Shown here piece by piece: positions 1 to 8,945 of a stretch of DNA of 64,000 nucleotides. Position 1 is the stretch's first letter. Each line of letters opens with the position of its first letter. A program made the translations under genes and the position numbers. The stretch is from Paenibacillus daejeonensis DSM 15491 (GTDB lineage: Bacteria; Bacillota; Bacilli; Paenibacillales; Paenibacillaceae): NCBI RefSeq assembly GCF_000378385.1, contig NZ_KB899668.1, positions 48,250 to 112,249 of the forward strand, written 5' to 3'. The notes beneath the pieces are model-generated. The model had not been told where the DNA came from and made no database searches. It worked only from the letters and a program-made list of their open reading frames with translations.

Positions 1-1074
1 ATGGCCAAACGAATCATTAGCGAGATTCCAAACGGCGAGTACACGGCGCGGTGGTGGGCGAACGACAATGGTTTTGACCATGAAGCCCGTATGAACATCG
101 ACGTGAAAGTGACGGTTGAGGATGAGCAGATGACGGTTGACTTCACCGGTACGCATCCGCAGACGCCGGGCTATGTGAATGCACCGATGCCAGTTACGGT
201 ATCTTCGGTCATGATCGCTTTCTTTATGCTGAGTGAACAAGAAATTGCCCATAACGAAGCGATCAAGCGTTGTATTCATTTTGTTATCCCGGAGGGCTCG
301 ATGCTCAATCCGAGGTTCCCGGCAGCGTCCGGCTTCGGCAATCACTTGAGTGATCAGATCGTCTCGGCTGTCATGCTAGCACTCTCCGAAGCGCTGCCAG
401 GCCGTGTAACCGCAGGCTGGAATCCACTGCTCTGTTCCATCATGAACGGTACGGATCCCCGCAAGCAGGCGCCTTACGTCGACATTATGATCAATGCCTG
501 CAAAGGCGGCAGCGGCGGCACCGAAGGTGCTGATGGCTACGATCATATCGGCTTGATTGCATCAGGTGGCGCCATTTCGGCCCAGGATCCAGAGATGTTC
601 GAGCTGATCAATCCGTGCTTCCTGCACAAGTTTGAGTATGCTCCGGACTCTGCAGGCGCGGGTCAGTGGCGCGGCGGTCTGGGTGTAGAGACGATATTTG
701 AAATTCAATCCGAGGGCTCGCAGGCCAGCGTCTTTGGTGATGGCGCCAAGGCTGGCATGACTGCGCCGGGCGTGCTCGGGGGCGGGGATGGCAGTATCAA
801 TTCCATCGTTCTGGAGTATCCGGACGGCCAGCAGACCGAAGCTCACATGAAGGATCTGATCTCGAATATTCCTTATGGCACTGTGTACAAACAGATGGCT
901 GGCGGTGGCGGCGGCTACGGCGATCCGAAGAAGCGCCCGGCAGAGCTGGTTGCACGGGAAGTGCGCTATGGCGTCATTTCGGCAGAATCCGCAGAGCGTG
1001 ACTATGGCGTCAAGCTGGCGGATCCGGCCAATGGAATCATCGACGAGGCGGCAACAGCCGCGCTTCGCGGGTAG
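1..1074 (+). CDS. Hydantoinase B/oxoprolinase family protein, 3' part
   Basis: The visible 357 residues match the C-terminal part of HyuB-type proteins, the ATP-linked hydantoin/oxoproline-hydrolysing or acetone-carboxylase-like family. These usually run about 500-600 residues, so the gene almost certainly begins before the window and the ATG at base 1 is probably internal. The glycine-rich stretch GGGGGYGDP (residues 301-309) near the end is typical of the family, as is a closing segment resembling AREVRYGVIS. The usual partner HyuA would lie upstream, out of view. The gene is followed after about 240 bp by a ribose-type ABC transporter, which may import its substrate (inference). The substrate cannot be read from the sequence. 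Confidence 0.85.
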   Translation: MAKRIISEIPNGEYTARWWANDNGFDHEARMNIDVKVTVEDEQMTVDFTGTHPQTPGYVNAPMPVTVSSVMIAFFMLSEQEIAHNEAIKRCIHFVIPEGSMLNPRFPAASGFGNHLSDQIVSAVMLALSEALPGRVTAGWNPLLCSIMNGTDPRKQAPYVDIMINACKGGSGGTEGADGYDHIGLIASGGAISAQDPEMFELINPCFLHKFEYAPDSAGAGQWRGGLGVETIFEIQSEGSQASVFGDGAKAGMTAPGVLGGGDGSINSIVLEYPDGQQTEAHMKDLISNIPYGTVYKQMAGGGGGYGDPKKRPAELVAREVRYGVISAESAERDYGVKLADPANGIIDEAATAALRG

Positions 1075-1312
1075 TCAGCGTCTTAGGACAGACGGCTCGC
1101 GAGTGGCTGTTTGGCATCGGCATATAGAGGGGCCCGGCATGCAGTCTGGGCCGCTCCTGCTGTCGGTTTGGCGAATCGTCCGGATGAGGGGCCGTTGAGG
1201 GAGAACGAGGTCTGAGGGGCATTCGACTGCTCTGCGAACAGCCGATAGGCTGGTCGTTTTTATATAGATAGATGCACCATACTTTGGATTACAGGAAAAG
1301 GGGAAATGAATA

Positions 1313-2389
1313 ATGATGCGCAACACACGCACAACCCGTAAAACATCCGGATTTTTCGTACTGACAGCCATTCTGCTCTTGTCTTTGCTGGTCTCCGCAT
1401 GCGGCGGCGGCTCGGGAAACAGCACGTCAGCAGGTACTAGTGAAGCATCGGCAAGCGGTGGCTCTTCAAGTGGTTCGTCCATCAAAATCGGTGTCTCCAT
1501 CCCGGCAGAAGCCAACAACTCGCTGCAATACTGGTATAAAGGCATTCAAAAGCAAGCTGAAATCTATGGCATGGAAGTTGTAGGCATTGATGCACAGTTG
1601 AACCCGTCCAAGCAAGTAAGTGATATGGACAACCTGTTGGTTCAAGGTGTCGACGTCATCCTGGTGTGGCCGCTTGATCCTGCTGCAATTAAGCCTGCGA
1701 TTGACCGTGCGACTGAGAAGAAAGTACCGGTTATCGGCATTGACTTCAACACGCAAGAAGGCGGATCGGACTTCGGCCTGGCCCAACAAATTATTCTGGG
1801 TCGCGGCCCAAGTGGCGCTGACGTAGCTGAGCTCTTCTCAGAAATGCTGCCAGAAGGCTCTGAAATCGGCGGCATCGGTATGGCTGCACCAGTACCAGGC
1901 AACATCTACATGATGGAGCAATACCGTACAGCAGCTGATAATTTCGACAACATCACTTGGGTTGGCCAACAGAACAACCCAACCGATAATATTGCGGGCG
2001 CTGAGCCAATGATGGCAAACCTGCTGACCAAAAACCCGAATATCCGTGCAGTCTTCGCTTATAACGACGACAGTGCAATCGGAGCTGCTCAAGCCATTAC
2101 AAACAACGGCAAATCCCTCTACTCTGCGGATAACCCGGATGGCATCATCGTTGTTGGATTCAACGCTGAGCAAGCAGGTATTGAAGCCATCAAGCAAGGC
2201 AAGCAGTATGCAACCTTCAATATTAACCCGATCAAATCCGGTTCCGCGATGGTTCAAGCTGCAAAATCGATCGTTGTCGACAAGGCAACTGACGTGAAAA
2301 AAGAAGTTATGATTCCATCGGATCTGATCACCGTGGATACGGTCGACAGCTTCCAATCTTGGGATGAAGAGCTGAACACGCTGCAATAA
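1313..2389 (+). CDS. Sugar-type ABC transporter substrate-binding lipoprotein
   Basis: This 358-residue extracytoplasmic binding protein belongs to the RbsB-like family (Peripla_BP_4). Residues 1-30 form a lipoprotein signal with lipobox LVSAC, followed by a Gly/Ser-rich linker and then the binding core beginning near KIGVSIP. The start is one of two adjacent ATGs, preceded by AGGAAAAGGGG. The next two genes encode the matching ATPase and permease, so the three form a complete importer. The ligand is unknown. Because a hydantoinase-type gene lies directly upstream, a non-sugar ligand such as a cyclic amide or purine-like compound is possible (inference). Confidence 0.9.
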   Translation: MMRNTRTTRKTSGFFVLTAILLLSLLVSACGGGSGNSTSAGTSEASASGGSSSGSSIKIGVSIPAEANNSLQYWYKGIQKQAEIYGMEVVGIDAQLNPSKQVSDMDNLLVQGVDVILVWPLDPAAIKPAIDRATEKKVPVIGIDFNTQEGGSDFGLAQQIILGRGPSGADVAELFSEMLPEGSEIGGIGMAAPVPGNIYMMEQYRTAADNFDNITWVGQQNNPTDNIAGAEPMMANLLTKNPNIRAVFAYNDDSAIGAAQAITNNGKSLYSADNPDGIIVVGFNAEQAGIEAIKQGKQYATFNINPIKSGSAMVQAAKSIVVDKATDVKKEVMIPSDLITVDTVDSFQSWDEELNTLQ

Positions 2390-2456
2390 TCCTGTTACCC
2401 CTATGCCACATCAATGAAGCTGGGATACTGGCGACCCTAATATCAGAGAGGTGCTT

Positions 2457-3962
2457 ATGAGAGACTCGGCAAGCAATGGACAGCTGGCGGCGATCGAGAT
2501 AGATGGTGTATACAGAGCGTTTCCAGGCGTCATGGCGCTGACAGATCTTTCGCTCACTGTCCGGTCAGGCGAGATTTATGGGCTGGCCGGAGAGAACGGT
2601 TCAGGCAAGTCCACTCTGCTGCGAATGATTGCAGGGCTGGACAAGCCTGATGGCGGCGAGGTGCGAATAGGGGGACAACGGCTTCAAGGCATCCGCTCCG
2701 CATTGCGGAGCGGTATTGCTTTTGTTACGCAAGAGCCGTCTCTGGTGGATAGCCTATCCGTCGCAGAGAACATTGGACTGGGTCGACATCTGGACTCCGG
2801 TCTGTTCGTTCGTCATGGACGCCGCAAGGCGATGGTGAAGGAGATGTTGGCTCGTTTGGGCCTTGAAAATTTGGATCTGGATATGCCGGCTAGTCGGTTG
2901 CAGCCGCATGAGATGCAGATGGTCACAATAGCCCGGGCTTTGGTCTCGGAGCCTGAAATCTTGCTGCTCGACGAAGCGACCAGCTCGCTGACCGATAATC
3001 AGACCGAGCGGTTATTCGAGATTTTGAGAGAGATGAAGGCACTGGGCAAGACGATTATTTTTATTACACACAAACTTACAGAGTATCTGACGCTGTGTGA
3101 TCGCATTGCCGTCATGCGGGATTCGCATTTTATCTGTGAATTGACGCGCGAAGAGGCAAATGAAGAGCGAATCGTCAGAGAAATGGTCGGCCGCGAGCTG
3201 ACGCAGCTGTTTCCGGATGCACCAGCCCTCAGCGAGCTGACATCTCCGGTCTTGCTGCAGTTAGAAGAAGTTAGCTGTGAAGGCGCATCGGACATTAGTG
3301 TCAGCTTCAAGCAAGGAGAAATCTTCGTCCTAGCGGGGCTCTCGGGATGCGGGAGAAGTGAACTGCTGCGCGCCATATTCGGTGCTGTGCCCTCGCGGGG
3401 AACGATGGAGCTCGACCAGCGTCCCTATCGTCCCAGGAAGCCTGTAGACGCCGTACAGTCCGGCATCGCGTATATCCCGGCTGAGCGCAAGTCGGAAGGG
3501 ATTATTGCGGGACTGTCGGTTTTGGAAAATACGGTCATCAGCCGACGGGTCCGTGAGCGGCCGTGGAGCAGGGTGAAGGCGGAGCAGGAGCGCCAGTTGT
3601 ATGAAGAACTGAAGCAAGTATTCAAAATTAAGGCTGCCAGTGGTGCGACTCGTATTGAGACACTCTCAGGCGGCAATCAACAGAAAGCGCTACTGGCCAG
3701 AGCTACCTCATCCACGCCGCGCGTCCTGCTCCTCGATGAGCCTACCCGTGGTATCGATGTAGGGGCCAAGGCAGATATTTATCGGCTGCTAAGGCAGCTC
3801 ACGCGAGATGGCGTAACAGTCATTGTATCGACCTCTGACCTGCAAGAGGCTGTCGGCATCGCCGACCGGATCGGTGTCATGTTCCGTGGTCAGCTGCTCC
3901 AGGTCATGGAGCAGGATTTCACTTCAGAAAGGGTGATGTACTATGCAACAGGCAACTACTAG
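2457..3962 (+). CDS. ABC transporter ATP-binding protein, RbsA/MglA type
   Basis: This cytoplasmic ATPase of about 501 residues has two tandem nucleotide-binding domains. The first has a Walker A GENGSGKST near residue 50 and an LLLDEATSS Walker B. The second has the degenerate GLSGCGRSE loop characteristic of RbsA/MglA proteins, plus LSGGNQQKA and LLLDEPTRG motifs. An in-frame GTG lies at 2451, but the AGAGAGG ribosome site overlaps it, so the ATG at 2457 is preferred. Its 3' end overlaps the permease start by 20 bp, indicating translational coupling. Confidence 0.93.
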   Translation: MRDSASNGQLAAIEIDGVYRAFPGVMALTDLSLTVRSGEIYGLAGENGSGKSTLLRMIAGLDKPDGGEVRIGGQRLQGIRSALRSGIAFVTQEPSLVDSLSVAENIGLGRHLDSGLFVRHGRRKAMVKEMLARLGLENLDLDMPASRLQPHEMQMVTIARALVSEPEILLLDEATSSLTDNQTERLFEILREMKALGKTIIFITHKLTEYLTLCDRIAVMRDSHFICELTREEANEERIVREMVGRELTQLFPDAPALSELTSPVLLQLEEVSCEGASDISVSFKQGEIFVLAGLSGCGRSELLRAIFGAVPSRGTMELDQRPYRPRKPVDAVQSGIAYIPAERKSEGIIAGLSVLENTVISRRVRERPWSRVKAEQERQLYEELKQVFKIKAASGATRIETLSGGNQQKALLARATSSTPRVLLLDEPTRGIDVGAKADIYRLLRQLTRDGVTVIVSTSDLQEAVGIADRIGVMFRGQLLQVMEQDFTSERVMYYATGNY

Positions 3963-4941
3963 TGAAGCACCTGCGCTTGCCCCTGGCGGCGGCCGCTTGG
4001 GCATGTTGCAGCGTTTGTTTTTCCGTTTTGCAGGGATTGGCCCGTTGCTCATCCTGCTCTGTGTTGTTATCGCGGTAATGAATCCAGTCTTCCTGAGCTT
4101 TCAGAACTGGGTGAACCTGTTGAATTCAGTGGCAGCCATCTGGATTATGGCGATGGCCATGACCATGGTGCTGCTGACCGCAGGATTTGATCTGTCTGTG
4201 GGCTCCATGCTGGCCCTCAGCGGCGTCGGCATGGTCAATATGATGAGCGCCGGGGTTCCCGAGATTCCAGCTATCCTGCTGACATTGGCTGCAGCTGCCC
4301 TCATTGGGGGCTTGACCAATGGTCTGCTCATTGGCAGGATGGGGTTGAACTTTTTTGTTGTCACGCTGGGGACCATGACGCTCTATCGAGGAATTGTCTA
4401 TGTGTGGACCAACGGCCAGACGCTGTATGCTTCAGATTATCGACTGGTTCAATGGATCGGGAATGGCAAGGTTGGGCCGATTCCGGTGACAATTCTCCTC
4501 ATGGGGCTTGTATTCCTCGCTGTCTGGCTGATGCTGCGGTATACGAATTACGGGCGCTCCATCTATGTGGTCGGCGGCAATCCAACAGCAGCCCGCCTGG
4601 CGGGTATGAATGTCAGCCTCATCCTCATCTCAGTCTATGCACTCGCAGCGATGTTTGCGGGACTGGCGGGGATCGTCGAAACCGGACGTCTGGCTTCCGC
4701 ATCCCCAACCGTCGGCATGAGCACGGAGCTGCTGGTTGCGGCAGCAGTGCTGCTCGGAGGCACCAGCTTCCGGGGCGGCGAGGGCGGCGTCGCGGGTACA
4801 GCGCTCGGGGTGTTGTTCATTGCAGTCTTGCAGAACGGTCTGGGCCTCTCGGGCATCTCATCGTACTGGCAAAATGTCATCACCGGCGTTATTCTGATCT
4901 TCGCTATCATGCTCAATCATTTCAAATCCAAACGGGGCTAG
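3943..4941 (+). CDS. ABC transporter permease, RbsC type
   Basis: This 332-residue integral membrane protein is of the ribose/galactoside permease family (BPD_transp_2), with about eight to ten hydrophobic segments. Recognisable family stretches are TAGFDLSVGS near residue 83 and GGTSFRGGEGG near residue 270. It forms the membrane channel of the importer encoded by the two preceding genes. The start ATG lies inside the end of the ATPase gene behind an AAGGGTG ribosome site. Confidence 0.93.
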   Translation: MQQATTSEAPALAPGGGRLGMLQRLFFRFAGIGPLLILLCVVIAVMNPVFLSFQNWVNLLNSVAAIWIMAMAMTMVLLTAGFDLSVGSMLALSGVGMVNMMSAGVPEIPAILLTLAAAALIGGLTNGLLIGRMGLNFFVVTLGTMTLYRGIVYVWTNGQTLYASDYRLVQWIGNGKVGPIPVTILLMGLVFLAVWLMLRYTNYGRSIYVVGGNPTAARLAGMNVSLILISVYALAAMFAGLAGIVETGRLASASPTVGMSTELLVAAAVLLGGTSFRGGEGGVAGTALGVLFIAVLQNGLGLSGISSYWQNVITGVILIFAIMLNHFKSKRG

Positions 4942-5001
4942 CAGGGTAATGTGCACATACGTGACAACCCCCACATCTAGACAGAACCTAGCATTTTTAT
5001 G

Positions 5002-5022
5002 GACCGGCAGCTTATGCCGGTC
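5002..5022 (+). terminator. Hairpin after ABC transporter operon
   Basis: The arms GACCGGCA and TGCCGGTC form an 8 bp perfect stem with a 5-nt loop, 60 bp after the permease stop. The following sequence is only moderately T-rich, so it is a weak intrinsic-terminator candidate. Confidence 0.5.
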
Positions 5023-5084
5023 TTCATTGTATTCTGCGCCAGAATTAGATGCTTCCCATATACAATGCTTCGAATTCTCCGACA

Positions 5085-5425
5085 AAGCTCTTGGAGACTA
5101 AAGACAAAAGTACAGTTAAATCTTGCCTCAAGGGTGATATTCCGGCCCTTTTGGACAAAAGTACAGTTAATACCGCGAGAATATCCATATATTACTATAA
5201 ATGAGTGAGATAGTTGTACTTTTGTCTTTAAGTTGATGATATCGTCAATATCATGACCGATTAACGGTATTTTTGTCGTTACAGCGTGCTGGAAAGATCG
5301 ATCCGTAACTGCAGGATTTCTTTAGAGGGCCTAACTGCAAAAATACCATTAGTAAGCAGAAGTTGTGAAAGGTGCCCATCCGTAAGTGGAAAAGTACAAC
5401 TAACCGACTCGAAAGTGGATAATGT
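5085..5425. repeat. 51-bp-phased intergenic repeat array, variant 1 (degenerate)
   Basis: Most of the gene-free stretch 4942-5596 is filled by imperfect copies of a core of the form TAANGNCAAAANTACNNNTTA. Matching positions recur at exactly 51 bp. GACAAAAGTACAGTTAA occurs at 5103 and 5154. The inverted form GTAYTTTTGTC occurs at 5216 and 5267. TAASTGSAAAARTAC occurs at 5332 and 5383. The left and right parts carry the core in opposite orientations. No convincing gene is present; the short open frames here are products of the repeat. It shares its period with the arrays near 25.5-26.3, 43.5, 46.0 and 63.9 kb. Confidence 0.75.
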
Positions 5426-5596
5426 TGTAAATTATAAACGTTGTAATTGCACATTTGCATTTAGCAAGCCAGAATAGCTTGGAATTCGGACATTTAGTGG
5501 TATTATTGCACTTACTTAATAGAGTTACTAGGCTGGTATTAGCAACAGATTACCGTGCGCTTGTGTCTTGGCAAAAAAGAGCATAAAATATGTACT

Positions 5597-6112
5597 ATGA
5601 AAAAATCGACCTTCTTCTATTTGCTAGTTTTGGCAGGCTGGGTGCTCCTCGTGTTCACCTTCTCTTCTCAATCCTACGAACAGCAGAGCATCAAGCCTTT
5701 GCTGCACCGCATATTTCAGGATGTGAACCTGTCCTATTGGATGCCGGATATTACACTTACCTATAATGGAACGCCTATTAGCGCCAAGCTTGCACCTTAT
5801 AATTTCATAGAGTTTATTTTCCGCAAATCAGCCCATATGTTCGTCTACGGGATGATGGCTGCATTGCTGCTGCTGTTCCTCCGGTCCATCTTCACCGGTC
5901 GTCCGTTTCTGGCGACGTTCCTGACGCTTGCTGCCACCTTTGCCGCTGCAGGATTGGATGAGTGGAACCAGTACAACTCCGATAGCCGGACAGGTAACAT
6001 GACCGATGTCTGGATTGATATGACGGGAGCGGCGATCGCCATCACGCTAACGTGGATTCTCATCGGGTTGTTTAAGAAACGCGCTCGGCGTCGAAGAAGC
6101 AGAAGGCGTTAG
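5597..6112 (+). CDS. VanZ-like membrane protein
   Basis: This protein of about 171 residues has four predicted membrane helices and the VanZ-family landmarks FSSQ after the first helix, FRKSAHMFVYG, and a DEWNQ motif in the third helix region. Its tail is strongly basic (KKRARRRRSRRR). The family is named after the teicoplanin-resistance gene, but most members have no assigned role. The ATG at 5597 is preferred over an upstream GTG at 5555, because only from 5597 does the protein begin with a normal KK-plus-helix N-terminus. No strong ribosome site precedes either start. Confidence 0.8.
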   Translation: MKKSTFFYLLVLAGWVLLVFTFSSQSYEQQSIKPLLHRIFQDVNLSYWMPDITLTYNGTPISAKLAPYNFIEFIFRKSAHMFVYGMMAALLLLFLRSIFTGRPFLATFLTLAATFAAAGLDEWNQYNSDSRTGNMTDVWIDMTGAAIAITLTWILIGLFKKRARRRRSRRR

Positions 6113-6120
6113 ATTGGAGT

Positions 6121-6942
6121 GTGCAAGAGCTAGAGTGGGACGAGCTTGAAGAGAGAGCGGTGAGACAATTGAGCCTGCTGGAGTACGGAATCATTATTGC
6201 CGGGGGGATGAGTCGGCGGATGGGGACGGATAAGGCGCTGCTCCCGCTAACCCTACACGCAGGGACACCCATTGCTCCTCAGAACCAATCTGTGATGGAG
6301 CAAAAGTGCGAGCAAGCTGCGGCGCCGGGTACACCGCGGCAGTTAAGTCCGTCTACTGAGCCGATGCTGGCCCGCGTCCTGCGTCAGTTGCTGCCGATGT
6401 GCTGCCATATTGAGATTGCTGCTGGGGATGCGGCACGTGCGGTACGTTATAGGGAGGCGTTATTACAAACCGGGGTTGGCCCTCTCCTAGATCTGGATGC
6501 TCCTGTAGCGTCTGGACAGGCAAAGGCTTCGGTTGGCTTTGCGCTTGACCGCTGGCCAGGTGCAGGACCACTCTCAGGTCTGCACGCAGCGCTTAGTGAC
6601 GTTGTGAGGCATGAAGCGGACCCTTCAGGAGGCTATGCTCTGGTCATGGCATGCGATATGCCGAGGGTGAGCGAGACGTTGGTGCAACGCATGATGGCCA
6701 CCGCACAAGCGACTGGTGCAGACATTGTCTGCGCCCCAGGCCAGCCCTTCCACGGTGTGTATCACCCCCGAGTGAGCCCTGTCATTGAATCGATGCTACA
6801 GGTCGGCAAGCAACGCTTCATGCAGCTGCTAGCCAGCGTGCATACCGAATACGTAGTGCCTTCGACAGAAGAGGCTGCCGTGTTCGTGCCCTTGAACACA
6901 CCAGAGGCCTACAGAAGGTATAGAGATGAGTTTGAGACATAG
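6121..6942 (+). CDS. mobA: MobA-like molybdenum cofactor guanylyltransferase
   Basis: This nucleotidyltransferase is expected to attach GMP to molybdopterin, making the dinucleotide cofactor. The MobA signature GGMSRRMGTDKALL lies near residue 27, and the acidic metal-binding segment VMACDMP near residue 178. A Gln/Pro/Ala-rich insert of about 35 residues after the signature makes it longer (about 270 residues) than typical MobA proteins (about 190-220). The GTG at 6121 has poor ribosome-site spacing; an in-frame GTG at 6160 behind GAGAGAG is a realistic alternative. Nearby candidates to use the cofactor are the nitrogen-oxide assimilation system (no nitrate reductase is visible here) and the oxidoreductase at 26,626. 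Confidence 0.8.
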   Translation: MQELEWDELEERAVRQLSLLEYGIIIAGGMSRRMGTDKALLPLTLHAGTPIAPQNQSVMEQKCEQAAAPGTPRQLSPSTEPMLARVLRQLLPMCCHIEIAAGDAARAVRYREALLQTGVGPLLDLDAPVASGQAKASVGFALDRWPGAGPLSGLHAALSDVVRHEADPSGGYALVMACDMPRVSETLVQRMMATAQATGADIVCAPGQPFHGVYHPRVSPVIESMLQVGKQRFMQLLASVHTEYVVPSTEEAAVFVPLNTPEAYRRYRDEFET

Positions 6943-6990
6943 GGAATACATTCATTGGTGATCCATAAAGAACAAAACGCTCTTTATGCC

Positions 6991-7040
6991 AAGCCCCGCC
7001 TCCGATCCTCGACCATAGAGGATTGAAGGCGGGGCTTGTT
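6991..7040. terminator. Terminator after mobA
   Basis: A perfect 11 bp stem (AAGCCCCGCCT / AGGCGGGGCTT) carries an inner ATCCTC/GAGGAT helix and is followed by GTTTAC. Its position between two convergent genes suits bidirectional use. Confidence 0.85.
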
Positions 7041-7064
7041 TACATTAGGGGCTTAGCAGTCATT

Positions 7065-7300
7065 CAGGCTGTTGAAAAACGGCCGGAGAGGCACGGAATC
7101 GAATCTGGTCAACGCTTTCTGCAAGAAAGCGACTTCGGAAGCCTACGCTGCAAAGCGTTCGCCTAAAGGCTTTTCGCAGAAAAGCTAGCTTCGAAAGCAT
7201 ACGCTGTCCCCGGATTTCAACCGCTCATGCGGTTAATAAATCAAGAAATCTGGGGACAACAGCGATCGTAAGATCGATCTGTGACCGTAGGATCCTATTC
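7065..7300 (+). repeat. Dispersed hairpin element, copy 1 (full length)
   Basis: The core stem is TGTCCCCGGATTTC (7205-7218) with GAAATCTGGGGACA (7245-7258), paired throughout with one G-U. It encloses a small AACCGC/GCGGTT hairpin. To the left are further self-complementary blocks (CTTTCTGCAAGAAAG, GCTTTTCGCAGAAAAGC). The right flank reads ACAGCGATCG. The same layout recurs near 12.78, 31.2 and 38.7 kb. No gene was found in it. Confidence 0.8.
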
Positions 7301-7416
7301 TTAACATTGCCATAGGGTGCGGGCCCGGCGCCGCCGAGACAACGGGGAGTGGTCGGCTAACCGCTGCCACTGGCCGCGCGCTCGCGCCCGCTATGTGTGA
7401 CCATTAATTACGCAGG

Positions 7417-8649
7417 TTACGAAGCAACGGTCTGCTGGTCGATCAGAGCCTTGCCGCCTTGGCCGACCCAGGTCTGCTTCCACTGCTTCTGGACCACGAA
7501 GATCAGCAGGATACAAGCGACCGCGATTGCGCTCAGAATAAGGAAGCCAGGCGTGTATGAGCCTGTCGTTTGCTTGAGGTTGCCCAGGATTTTGGGAAGG
7601 AAGAATCCGCCCAATCCGCCAGCTGCGCCAACAATGCCAGTGACGAGTCCAATCTCATTCTGAAAGCGCTGGGGAACCAATTGGAAGACGGCGCCATTGC
7701 CCATCCCCAAGCACATCATGCCTACAAATAACAGAGCAGTGATGACAGCAAGCGGCGGGAGTGATGAGACAGCTGCGAGCATAAGGGCCACACCGCCATA
7801 GAGCACCATCAGCATCCGGATGCCGCCGATCCGGTCGGCGAGCCAGCCGCCTACCGGCCGGAAGAAGCTGCCTGCAATGACGCAGATGGTTGTGAAATCT
7901 GCGGCGCGGACCGCACTCAGCCCATATTGGGTATTGAAGAAAATGGTCAAATAATTAGCCATGCCAACGAACCCGCCAAAGGTTACAGCATAGAGAATGC
8001 AGAACAACCAGGTATCCTTTTGCTTCAATACGGACGTATAATCGGCAAGCTTCTTGGGCCCCGGCTGATTCGGGCTATCCTTGGCAAAGATGCTGAAAAT
8101 GATGAAGACCAGTGTAATCGGAATCAGCGCCAAGCCGAACACAACCTCCCAACCCCCGAAATGCTGGGCGATCCGGTTGGCGAAAAGCGTGGTTAACACG
8201 GTGCCGCTGTTACCCGCCCCCGCGATACCCATCGCGAGTCCCTGATATTGCGGTGGATACCACCGACTGGCGAGCGGCAGGGCGACGGCAAAAGAAGCGC
8301 CTGCGACGCCGAGCAGCAAAGCAACAATGTATAGATCGCTAAGCGAGCCGATAAACTGCCAACCCCAGATGAGCGGCACCATTGTAATGAGCATGCCGAG
8401 CTGGCCGGTCCGCTTGGGTCCGATATAATCGGTCAAGAAGCCAAGAATGAGTCGGAGGATGGAGCCGCCGAGGATTGGCAGGGCGACGAGGTTGGCAGCT
8501 TGTGCTGCATTCATCGGATAATCGGCCATGATGACGACGACTAGCGGCCCAAGCAGCACCCATATCATGAAACTCACATCAAAGTATAAGAACGAACTGA
8601 ACAGTGACGGGGTATGCCCACTTTTCAAAAAACTTTTTTGATCCATCAT
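7417..8649 (-). CDS. narK: Nitrate/nitrite MFS transporter NarK
   Basis: This 410-residue major-facilitator protein has about twelve membrane helices and is of the NarK/NasA nitrate-nitrite porter type. Family landmarks are the first-helix region [14 protein letters not shown], the GxxxD/R loop segment [12 protein letters not shown], the glycine-rich nitrate signature AGAGNSGTV (near residue 145), and a second one, GAAGGLGG, near residue 345. The start uses the first of two adjacent ATGs behind GGAGAGGAG. It probably brings nitrate and/or nitrite in for NirBD, or exports nitrite. Its leader carries ANTAR-type hairpins and a terminator, and its promoter carries a GlnR-like dyad. Confidence 0.93.
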   Translation of the reverse strand: MMDQKSFLKSGHTPSLFSSFLYFDVSFMIWVLLGPLVVVIMADYPMNAAQAANLVALPILGGSILRLILGFLTDYIGPKRTGQLGMLITMVPLIWGWQFIGSLSDLYIVALLLGVAGASFAVALPLASRWYPPQYQGLAMGIAGAGNSGTVLTTLFANRIAQHFGGWEVVFGLALIPITLVFIIFSIFAKDSPNQPGPKKLADYTSVLKQKDTWLFCILYAVTFGGFVGMANYLTIFFNTQYGLSAVRAADFTTICVIAGSFFRPVGGWLADRIGGIRMLMVLYGGVALMLAAVSSLPPLAVITALLFVGMMCLGMGNGAVFQLVPQRFQNEIGLVTGIVGAAGGLGGFFLPKILGNLKQTTGSYTPGFLILSAIAVACILLIFVVQKQWKQTWVGQGGKALIDQQTVAS

Positions 8650-8764
8650 CGTAAGCCAAGCTCCTCTCCAAAATAACGTGCAATCCTATCCATTGTTTGC
8701 GTCGTGGCCCACGGTTTCTCTTTCTTTTGCGCTGCAGCGCTCTAACCTGCATCTCTACAGAAAT

Positions 8765-8801
8765 AGCCGCACTGCATTCCTCCCGGAATGCAAGTGCGGC
8801 T
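8765..8801 (-). terminator. Leader terminator of narK (attenuator)
   Basis: On the minus strand, AGCCGCAC-T-TGCATTCC pairs with GGAATGCA-GTGCGGCT around a GGGA loop. It is followed by ATTTCTGT, a weak T tract. It lies in the narK leader. Its 5' arm includes the 3' strand of the second ANTAR hairpin, so the two structures exclude each other. Confidence 0.8.
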
Positions 8802-8832
8802 TCTTTGCCAGGCGGGGATACGTCGATGTATC
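8798..8832 (-). promoter_or_regulatory. ANTAR-type two-hairpin antiterminator element, narK leader
   Basis: Reading the minus strand, hairpin P1 is GATAC[ATCGAC]GTATC (8832-8817) and hairpin P2 is GGC[AAAGAA]GCC (8809-8798), with a 7-nt linker. Both loops have six bases with A at position 1 and G at position 4, the known ANTAR recognition rule. P2 overlaps the terminator at 8765-8801. Binding of the ANTAR protein encoded just upstream would favour P1/P2 over the terminator (inference from the family). Confidence 0.85.
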
Positions 8833-8870
8833 GTCCGCTCAAATTCACAACATTGTGAGTGTATGTTTGG

Positions 8871-8911
8871 ATTATATGCGAGCTTTTATATCTGTGTCAA
8901 TATACTTGACG
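8871..8911 (-). promoter_or_regulatory. narK promoter with GlnR/TnrA-like dyad
   Basis: On the minus strand there is TTGACA (8900-8895), an 18-nt spacer and TATAAT (8876-8871). The -35 is the right arm of CGTCAAGTATATTGACA (8911-8895), which fits the GlnR/TnrA core TGTNA-N7-TNACA with one mismatch at the first base. The same dyad is found at the nirB promoter. Overlap with the -35 suggests repression, but activation cannot be excluded. Confidence 0.75.
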
Positions 8912-8945
8912 CAACTTTTTTGTGGAGCAGCAAGTGTCCTGTCCA

